From positions 80,161,389 to 80,225,388 of the forward strand of contig NC_035445.2 of the NCBI RefSeq assembly GCF_002127325.2: 64,000 bases of DNA, in the 5' to 3' direction. Positions within the stretch are counted from its first letter, which is position 1; each line of letters opens with the position of its first letter. Shown here one piece after another: positions 56,446-64,000 of the stretch. The position numbers and the translations under genes are program-made. A model generated the notes under the pieces. It was not told where the DNA came from. It ran no database searches and saw nothing but the letters and a program-made list of their open reading frames with translations. The DNA is from Helianthus annuus. Lineage: Eukaryota; Streptophyta; Magnoliopsida; Asterales; Asteraceae.

Positions 56446-57183
56446 ATGAATGAGATGTCGGAAGCATTCCAGAATCTCAACTTATATCCAGTGCCTATCG
56501 AAGTCTCTTACGACTTTACTGGTTACATTGCTGACATAGAAGAACCTGTGGAATTCAAAGCTCCACCGCTGGAAAAAGCCAAACCTAAAAAGAAGAAAAG
56601 ATACGTAGGGTGGAGGAAAGTACGTCGTAGGAAACCAGCCACTAGGAGACTTCCCAAAATAGAAAACCCTGTGAGCATGAACAAGGGAAAGGAAATAGAA
56701 ACTGGAGAAAGTTCGAAACCACCAGAAAAGGAATTAGGAATAGACCTAAAGCAAAAGGGAATAGAGATCGGAGAAAGCTCTAAACAGTCTGAGGAAATCA
56801 CGTTCCAGGACGAAATAGACCGCCTACTGAATAATTGTGATGTTCTAGAGCCTATCAACGATAATCTCTTCTCTTACCCGGCTACAGCCCAATTCCCACT
56901 AAACCTAGGACCAGCTATTCCAGACCCACTAGTTCACACCAGACCATTAGGCCAAATGGAGGAATGGTGGACCAATGACTGGCAATTCCAAAATATAGTT
57001 AATAGTCCCTATAGTTTTCTCCCACAATTTGACCCAGAACCTATCCCTAATCCTCCCATGAGTAATGAAAACCTAGCTGAACTTCGTCAGTTCGGTGAAG
57101 AACTGATAGGTACAGGTAATAGGATCAGGGAAATGGGGGAGCAACTATCTTGGAAGTACGACGAGAGGGAGCGTCGTTACTGA
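56446..57183 (+). CDS. Leader ORF2 of the chromovirus-type element, unknown function
   Basis: 246 codons from the ATG at 56446; upstream the frame stays open only through non-ATG codons. No family recognised. The N-terminal third is basic (K-P-K-K-K-K-R-Y-V-G-W-R-K-V-R-R-R-K-P at about residues 45-65). The middle has two similar phrases (E-I-E-T-G-E-S-S-K and I-E-I-G-E-S-S-K-Q), an internal duplication. The C-terminal third is acidic, Pro/Trp-containing and ends in a charged helix (R-E-M-G-E-Q-L-S-W-K). The ATG is 2 nt after the AG of TATATACTATGCAG. It is fully open although the element's pol is broken. The basic stretch suggests nuclear or nucleic-acid contact; nothing more can be said. Confidence 0.5.
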   Translation: MNEMSEAFQNLNLYPVPIEVSYDFTGYIADIEEPVEFKAPPLEKAKPKKKKRYVGWRKVRRRKPATRRLPKIENPVSMNKGKEIETGESSKPPEKELGIDLKQKGIEIGESSKQSEEITFQDEIDRLLNNCDVLEPINDNLFSYPATAQFPLNLGPAIPDPLVHTRPLGQMEEWWTNDWQFQNIVNSPYSFLPQFDPEPIPNPPMSNENLAELRQFGEELIGTGNRIREMGEQLSWKYDERERRY

Positions 57184-57446
57184 AACTGCCAGTGAACCAA
57201 AAGATAGGAAAGGCTGGAAAAAGTTTGTCTGTATTATAACTAACATAGTAAAACTAATTCTGTAAAATGGGCAATAAAACTTTGTAAGATACGGTGTTTA
57301 CGGAGGCATATACAATATACAATAACAAAATGAAAGTCGAGAAATCGACAATTTTGGTTATGTTTGTATGTTGTAGTAATTTATGTGTTTATCTGTGCTA
57401 AATTTGTTAGTAATAAGTTAGACACTAATAAATTTCTAATTAGCAG

Positions 57447-58620
57447 ATGGAAAACGCTAACAATGAACCAATTAATGAAGTAAATCAATCTAAGCAAGAA
57501 CCGGAAGATCAATATATAACCCGACAAGATATTGAGCACTTTATCGCCCAAGGAATAGCCCATGCTATTCCAGAAATTGTGGCTGCTGTTCAGAAACCTG
57601 CCGAACCACAATTAATTCCTAGTAAACGTATTCCAGAAGATAACGGCAGTAACAGCATAAATAGAGGCGGCAATCATGACACTCATGATCCGCAACAGGC
57701 CCCACTCCCTAAGAGGATAAAAGCTGCAACGCCTGGTTGCACTTACAAAGAGTTTCTTGCTTGCAAACCTATTGAATTTGCAGGTAACGAAGGGGCAACT
57801 GCAACACTGCGTTGGTTAGAGAAAACCGAAGCAGTGATTGCAATAAGCAAATGTGTCGAAGAGGATCAAGTGATGTATGCATCAAATCTGTTCAAAGAAG
57901 GAGCACTCGAATGGTGGAACACGGTCCTCCAGGCAAAAGGAAGAAGGATAGCCTATGCCATGAGTTGGGAAGAATTTAAGAATCTGTTAGAAAGAAAATT
58001 CTGTCCCCAATATGAAAAAGATCAAATGGCAACAAATTCCTAAGTCACCGCATGACAGGGGTAGATTGCCGGGGCTATACTTCGACATTCTTTGAATACG
58101 CAAGGGTGGTGCCAACACTGGCTTCGCCAGAACCGGTACTTATTTCTCGTTACATCTGGGGGTTAATTAGTGAAATCCGAAACATCGTTAAAGCTGCGAG
58201 ACCTCGTACCATTGACGATGCGGTAGAATTAGCTAACACCCTAACGGATGAATTGGTGCGCACAAGAGAAGAAGACCGGAAGAAGGAAATAGCTCAAAAG
58301 ATTACCCAAAGATTTCGTATGGGTAATATCAAGAAAAGAGGAACAGGGCAATCCTCATCACCTCCTTTCTGCAGAAATTGCAAAAAGAAGCATTATGGAC
58401 AATGCAATATAGTTTGCAATTTTTGCAAGGCAAAAGGACATCGTGAGGAAGTCTGCAGGAAGAAAACAAGAATTTGTTATAACTGCAGAGAAAGGGGACA
58501 TTTTCAATCCGAATGTCCTAAGCTAACTAAACCAATAGACAACAAAGCTAAACCCGCTGAAGGAGCAACCAAGAAGAATGTACGCGCATTCCAGCTGACC
58601 ACTCAAGAAGCCGAACTCAT
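57447..58620 (+). pseudogene. gag relic with CCHC zinc knuckles
   Basis: The first block (57447-58043) has the gag core, with F-L-A-C-K-P-I-E-F and E-G-A-L-E-W-W-N, then E-F-K-N-L-L-E-R-K-F. A frameshift near 58040 moves the rest to another frame (58052 on), with Y-T-S-T-F-F-E-Y-A, Y-I-W-G-L and two CCHC knuckles (C-N-F-C..H..C and C-Y-N-C..H..C) preceded by a third, shortened C-R-N-C..H..C. The ATG at 57447 directly follows a TTAGCAG acceptor-like site. As sequenced, gag is split and cannot be made as one protein without frameshifting. Confidence 0.85.
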
Positions 58621-59071
58621 TCCAGATGTGATAGCCGGTACGTTCCTAGTACATGACGTATTTGCAAAAGTATTATTTGACTCTGGTGCGAACCAAAGTT
58701 TTATTAATACTTCATTTTGTCAAGCTCTTAAGTTACCTTTAACCACTCTTAGGCAAATTTTCACAGTTGAAACCGCAGAAGGAAATTCTGTGAAAATAGA
58801 TAAAATCTGGCAAGAAGGAAAAATAGAACTATTAGGCCATAAATTTTCTGCAAATCTGTTACCAATGAATTTAGCCGGATTCGATGTAGTATTAGGAATG
58901 GATTGGTTAATAGCCAACCATGCACGAATCCTATGTGATAAAAATGCAGTAGAAATTCAAAACCCTTCAGGAGAGGTAATTATAATTACTGGAAATAAAT
59001 CTCGAAAGCCACTGAAATTTATCTCAGTAATGAAATTGGCAAGCTATTCGAGCAGGAAATGGTGTATATGA
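58621..59071 (+). pseudogene. Aspartic protease domain relic
   Basis: Continues in frame from the gag C-terminus (ORF 58052-59071). Contains V-L-F-D-S-G-A-N-Q-S-F-I, the retropepsin active site D-S-G-A, and later V-V-L-G-M-D-W-L, the typical second motif of plant gypsy proteases. The frame ends at 59071, before RT. Confidence 0.87.
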
Positions 59072-59090
59072 TTTCAGTAATCATTAACAC

Positions 59091-60060
59091 TAAAGATAAG
59101 GAACTTCAGGATATTCCAATAGTCTCAGAATACCCAGACGTTTTTCCAGAAGAATTACCTTGATTACCACCTGATAGAGAAGTAGAATTTAGAATTCATT
59201 TAATTCCAGATACTGCACCAATAGCCAAAGCACCATATAGATTAGCACCTACCGAAATGCTAGAATTGAAAAAGCAATTAGATGAATTATTAAGCAAAGG
59301 ATTCATACAACCGAGTTCATCCCCTTGGGGTGCACCAGTATTGTTTGTGAAAAAGAAAGATGGATCGATGAGAATATGTATCGATTATAGAGAATTGAAT
59401 AAGGTTACGATTAAGAATCGATACCCATTACCTAGGATTGATGATCTTTTTGATCAATTACAAGGAGCTAGGTACTTCTCAAAGATAGATTTAAGATCCG
59501 GATACCATCCGTTGAAAGTACAAGAAGAAGACATACCTAAAACTGCTTTCAGAACTAGGTATGGTCATTATGAGTTTACAGTCATGCCCTTTGGGTTAAC
59601 GAATGCCCCAGCCGCATTCATGGACATGATGAATCGCATCTGTAAACCATATTTGGATAAATTTGTAATCGTTTTCATCGACGATATACTTATTTACTCC
59701 AAAAGCCAAAAAGAACATTGTGAGCACTTACACGTTCTCTTAACTTTGTTAAGAAAAGAAAGGCTTTATGCCAAATTCTCAAAATGTGAATTGTGGCTGC
59801 AAGAAGTACAATTCTTAGGACATGTGGTAAATCACGAAGGTATCCATGTAGATCCTGCTAAGATAGAAGCAATTACAAAATGGAAAGTTCCACAAACAGC
59901 AATGGAGATAAGAAGTTTTCTAGGCTTAGCTGGATAGTATAGACGATTTATCAAAGATTTTTCTAAGATAGCCATACCTTTAACCAAGTTAACCTGTAAA
60001 GCTGCTAAGTTTGAATGGGGGCCTAGACAAGAAGAAGCCTTTAAGATTTTAAAGCATAGA
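59091..60060 (+). pseudogene. Reverse transcriptase domain with two internal stops
   Basis: Open from 59257 to 59937, with [42 protein letters not shown] and the catalytic F-I-D-D (variant of Y-x-D-D). An in-frame TGA at 59161 interrupts the linker before RT (after E-E-L-P) and a TAG at 59938 cuts just after F-L-G-L-A-G. Both look like single substitutions. Confidence 0.92.
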
Positions 60061-61794
60061 TTGACAAATGCACCAATCTTAGCTTTACCTGAAGGAACAG
60101 AAGACTTTGAAGTATATTGTGATGCTTCAAAATTAGGCTATGGATGTGTGTTGATGCAACGCAAGAAGGTAATTGCATATGCTTCTAGACAATTGAAAAA
60201 GCACGAAGAGAATTATACGACTCATGATCTAGAATTAGGAGCCATAATTTTTGCCCTTAAAATCTGGAGACATTATCTGTATGGAAGTAAGTTTACTGTC
60301 TATACAGATCATAAAAGTTTAAAATATATATTTGGGCAAAAAGAATTAAACATGAGGCAAAGAAGATGGATGGAGATGCTGAGCGATTACGACTGTGATA
60401 TTCAATATCATGAAGGAAAGGCAAATGTAGTTGCCGATGCCTTAAGTCGTAAGTACCATGAGAAACAGAAACGAGTCCGTGCTCTGAGATTGAATCTACA
60501 AGTAGATTTAATGGCACAAATCAAAGAAGTTCAGAAAACAGCAATCAAAGATGATGCTGAAGGAATGAAAGGTTACCTAAAAGAACTAGAACAAGGAAAC
60601 GATGGAATTTGGAGATTCCATAAGAAACGAATTTGGGTACCTAAGCAAGGAGAGTTAAGAGATAAGATCTTAGAAGAAGCTCATAAATCTAGGTATACCA
60701 TGCACCCAGGAAACAATAAGATGTACCAAGATTTAAGAAATAATTTCTGGTGGATAGGAATGAAAAAGGATATAGCCGAATACGTATCCAAGTGTTTAAC
60801 TTGTTCACAAGTTAAGGCTGAACACCAGAAACCTTCCGGATTACTACAACAATTAGAAATGCCTGTATGGAAATGGGAACTCATAACAATGGATTTTGTT
60901 ACTAAGTTACCCAAAACCAAAAAAGGTAATGATGCGATTTGGGTAATTGTAGACCGATTAACCAAGTCAGCTCACTTCCTACCAATGAAAGAAACCTTTA
61001 GCATGGAAAGGTTAGCACAACTGTACGTGGACGAAGTAGTATCCCTACATGGAGTCCCACTCTCCATTGTATCGGATAGAGATAGTCGATTTACTTCTCA
61101 TTTCTGGAAAAGTTTTCAGAAAGCAATGGGAACTCGACTAAATCTAAGTACTGCATATCATCCACAAACAGACGGACAGAGTGAAAGGACAATACAAACG
61201 TTAGAAGACATGCTCCGAGCATGTGTAATTGACTTTGGTGGTAATTGGGATAGCCATTTGCCATTAATAGAATTCTCCTATAATAATAGTTATCATTCGA
61301 GCATCGAAGCTGCTCCATTCGAAGCATTGTATGGACGCAAATGCAGAACTCCAGTATGTTGGGCAGAAATCGGAGAAAGTCAATTATCAGGTCCTGAAAT
61401 TGTACAAGAAACTACCGACAAGATAACCCAGATCAAAGAAAGACTGAAAACAGCTCGAGATCATCAAAAGAGCTATGCAGATAATCGTCGCAAACCTTTA
61501 GAATTTCAAGTCGGAGATAAAGTACTTTTAAAAGTTTCTCCTTGGAAAGGAGTAGTACGATTCGGTAAGAAAGGAAAGCTAAGTCCAAGATACGTTGGAC
61601 CATTCCCTGTGATTCAACGAATAGGACCAGTAGCTTATCGTTTACAACTACCAGAAGAATTAGCCGGAGTACATGAGGTATTTCATGTATCCAATCTCAA
61701 GAAATGTCTATCAGACGAATCCCTGGTAGTCCCTCTACAGGATGTAGAGGTAAACGAAAAAATTAAAATTCGTAGAGAAACCATTAGAAATTGA
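60061..61794 (+). pseudogene. RNase H and integrase of the chromovirus-type element
   Basis: 577 open codons. RNase H spans about residues 1-130, with V-Y-C-D-A-S-K-L-G-Y and Y-T-D-H-K-S-L and ends V-V-A-D-A-L-S-R. The integrase H2C2 zinc motif follows (H-K-S-R-Y-T-M-H, C-L-T-C). The triad is D in T-M-D-F-V, D in V-S-D-R-D-S-R-F and E in Q-S-E-R-T-I. Then comes the GPY/F module (Y-V-G-P-F-P-V-I) and V-H-E-V-F-H-V-S-N-L-K-K-C. The domain looks catalytically complete, but the stop at 59938 lies upstream and the frame ends at 61794. Confidence 0.93.
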
Positions 61795-61932
61795 AGATCG
61801 AAAAGTCAAATTCCTCAAGCATAAAAGACTGGTATTGGTCAAAGTCAAGTGGAATTCAAAGAGAGGACCAGAATACACTTGGGAGCTGGAATCAGAAATG
61901 AAGCGAAAATATCCACATCTCTTCCAGTAAAT
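61780..61932 (+). pseudogene. Chromodomain-like C-terminal tail, frame-shifted
   Basis: In a frame other than the integrase one, 61780-61930 reads a short module with V-K-W-N-S, G-P-E-Y-T-W-E and Y-P-H-L-F before a stop. This is the tail of Tekay-like chromovirus integrases. The shift near 61795 separates it from integrase. Confidence 0.65.
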
Positions 61933-61953
61933 CTCGAGGACGAGATTTTTCTT

Positions 61954-61966
61954 AAGGTGGGGAGGA
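61954..61966 (+). other. Polypurine tract
   Basis: AAGGTGGGGAGGA directly precedes the TGTAACAACT start of the right LTR. Confidence 0.9.
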
Positions 61967-63486
61967 TGTAACAACTATCAATAAAACCGGTAATTAGGAT
62001 AATAATCATTCAATAAGAAAACCCTAATTAAGACACCCAAGTAATTTGGCATAAACCCTGAAATTTCCGGAACAATCGGAATCAGGATCAGGGCCCCTAA
62101 AACTCGAGGGGGGGGGGCAAACCCTAATTGATAATTATCTAATTAAAATCGTTGCTAGATGCTGATTGGTTGAAATTTTTGATTCACCAAGGCTACAACC
62201 GAACTCAGCTAGGCTAGGAAGTAGGCTGCACCCTTTACGGACCGTAAAGGTTGGTCCTTACGGACCGTAAGCAGACCAGGTTCCCTTACGGACCGTAAGG
62301 GGTTAGGCATACGGTCCGTAAGCGAGTCGAAATTCTGGCTATAAATAGCCGACCTTGGCACTTGAACTGTGGTGTTAAAACATTGCACAAAGCTTCTGTG
62401 TACGTTGAGTTTTCACTGTTACACTACAACCACACACACACGATCACGAAACGCTGCCGCAATCAGGGTAATAACTCGATCGCTATTACGATTCAACGTC
62501 CGATCGATTATAACTATCCAACGGTAGTCCGGGTGCTGCTCAATTGAGCTTGTACTTTGATTATTCGTCGTGATTTCGACTTGAATATTTGAGTGCTGTT
62601 CGAATTCGGACTATGCTCTGTTATTCGTTATGAATCCGATTGAATTATCGAGTATTGCACTGATTAATCGTTGTGAGGGTTTAATCTCGTGAATTGACGT
62701 AACTGCTGTATTAGTTACTAACCTGCCTGTGTGTGCATTGTGTTAAACTAGGTGTTATCAAGGCTAATCAGTAGGCTTATCTATTTGCTCGTTAATCTGC
62801 AATGTGAGTCATTCTTCTTTTTAACTGTTTTCTCACAGTTTATGAGTAAGTATTACAAAACTTCAAGTTATTTTCAAAGGTTATAATTACAGGGATTAAG
62901 TCTTTGTAATCACCAAATTACAGCTGGTATGTGGGGTATTATGCACATTACTATTTTTATTACTCTAGGTGAGTGAGCCGTCACTATTGGGGCGACGGGA
63001 CCCAATAGTGGTATGACCACAGTCACAGATCCGGTCGAGTGACAAATACCCATTCTTGATAATTGGTTGATAAAAACATTGTAATTCCCCTTAATACTGT
63101 AATTTATAACTAACGGGTCGTTTTAGAAAAACCGAATGATTCACTCAGTATTTCCCCGCTGACAAAACCTTTTTCAAACATGTTTCAGGTGATCTGTGTG
63201 ATCCAGAAAAAGTGCAGTAAAGCACTACAAGCTCAAGGAAGTGGCTCAGTATCGAGAAATCAATAAAATATGTTTTGAAAAATAAAGATTTCTGTGTGAA
63301 ATCAACTTATTGTAAATTATGGGATTTATCCCTTAAACTTTGTGTAATATATTAAACGAGCTTTTTACGGAGAAAAGATCCTGTAATAAAAGACTTCCGC
63401 TGTCACATAAATTAAATACCACAGGTACCACGGGAACTGCCTCGCGGCCCCCGACTCCGTCCAGGGTGGGTCGGGGAGCCGTGACA
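61967..63486 (+). repeat. Right LTR of the chromovirus-type element
   Basis: 1520 bp, TGTAACAACT to GGAGCCGTGACA. Differs from the left copy by scattered substitutions plus a longer G run near 62109 and a cluster of changes near 63235-63265. Confidence 0.95.
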
Positions 63487-64000
63487 ACTACTAGCAACTA
63501 ACAACACAAAATAATCATAACAAAACAAGTTTAACAAGTTTTACACCATTACTTTCCTTTTATCCATCAAGTTCATCTTTCTAGCAAGACTTTTAGTTTT
63601 GTTTTCGCATGTTCATAAATTTTAACTGTTAAACTTCTTATTAGCCACTTTAGACAAGATCAAGAGGGTGTTTAGAATCACTTACTACTAGCTCGAGGCT
63701 AGGGAAGAAACTAGACGAAAAACGGGTGGTTAATAGCGTTGTGGTGAGGTCCTTGGCAATCCGTAAGCACCGAGCTTCCTTGTATGAGATCCTTCACACT
63801 TGTATGAGCTTGGAATTGTAAGATCGAAATCGAAAAGTGGTGGTGGGTGGGGCTATGGTTTCGGCCAAGATATCTAGAGAAGGAGAGAGAGGTGTGCAAT
63901 TTTTGTTATGTGGTTTGAAGTGAATGTGAAGGTCTTTTGGTTCCTTTTATAATCCCCCAACTCTAATTACCCTCTAGATAATGTGTCTTCTTGATATGAA
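63487..64000. other. Right continuation of the interrupted LTR-type sequence
   Basis: Begins with the ACTAC duplication and continues the sequence left at 54275. No gene; a minus ORF at 63711-63899 has no recognisable domain. The window ends inside this unit. Confidence 0.45.

Larger units (their letters stand above)
54276..63486 (+). mobile_element. Chromovirus-type (Tekay-like) Ty3/gypsy element with two extra leader ORFs (9.2 kb)
   Basis: A perfect 5-bp duplication ACTAC (54271-54275, 63487-63491) flanks LTRs of about 1520 bp. The left LTR start reads TA instead of TG. Order: primer site, ORF1, ORF2, gag, protease, RT, RNase H, integrase with GPY/F, a chromodomain-like tail, polypurine tract. 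By eye the LTRs differ at about two dozen sites (roughly 1.5-2%), so it is fairly young but older than the Tat-type element. gag-pol has a frameshift near 58040, stops at 59161 and 59938, and a frame break near 61795. Confidence 0.95.

Overview
The window is repeat-rich nuclear DNA from a flowering plant, most likely a eudicot. The evidence is a CRINKLY4-related receptor kinase, nested LTR retrotransposons with plant primer sites, hAT, Mutator, Harbinger and CACTA relics, and a Helitron. Several LTR and leader sequences resemble ones I associate with Asteraceae, but that is recall only and was not checked. I saw no rRNA gene, intact tRNA gene or CRISPR array.

Layout. 1-4.6 kb: decayed Ty3/gypsy-type LTR and leader sequence. 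4.9-5.6 kb: LINE tail with an RVT zinc finger. 6.5-9.3 kb: three short TIR elements with clear target duplications. 9780-12077 (minus): the only convincing host gene, an intronless CCR1/CCR2-type receptor kinase. 12406-18851: an old Ty1/copia element on the minus strand, with a hAT MITE inside it. 19.4-22.5 kb: a cluster of MITEs. 23.9-26.7 kb: CACTA-like relic with a long (CATA)n array. 27042-46036: a Helitron frame broken by a 3.1-kb solo LTR (27119-30237) and a young 13.3-kb Tat-type gypsy element (30763-44090). 46.4-50.1 kb: a MITE, a Mutator-like element and a MULE transposase relic. 50.1-64 kb: three nested LTR layers, the innermost a 9.2-kb chromovirus-type gypsy element (54276-63486).

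The most interesting objects are cargo and expression signals in the two gypsy elements. The Tat-type element carries, antisense to its broken gag-pol, an open six-exon gene (33527-36896, 1004 codons, five GT-AG introns of 67-84 nt) with its own TATA box. The chromovirus-type element carries two extra ORFs between the primer site and gag. ORF1, ORF2 and gag each begin 0-1 nt after an AG acceptor-like site, and a strong GTAAGTAT donor lies in the LTR, which suggests alternative splicing of the leader. Several LTR families here also carry private arrays of short palindromes; in the two full-length gypsy elements these lie just upstream of the TATA box.

The retroelement pol genes are broken (stops, frameshifts), so I describe them as relics. 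The receptor kinase and the antisense gene look intact.
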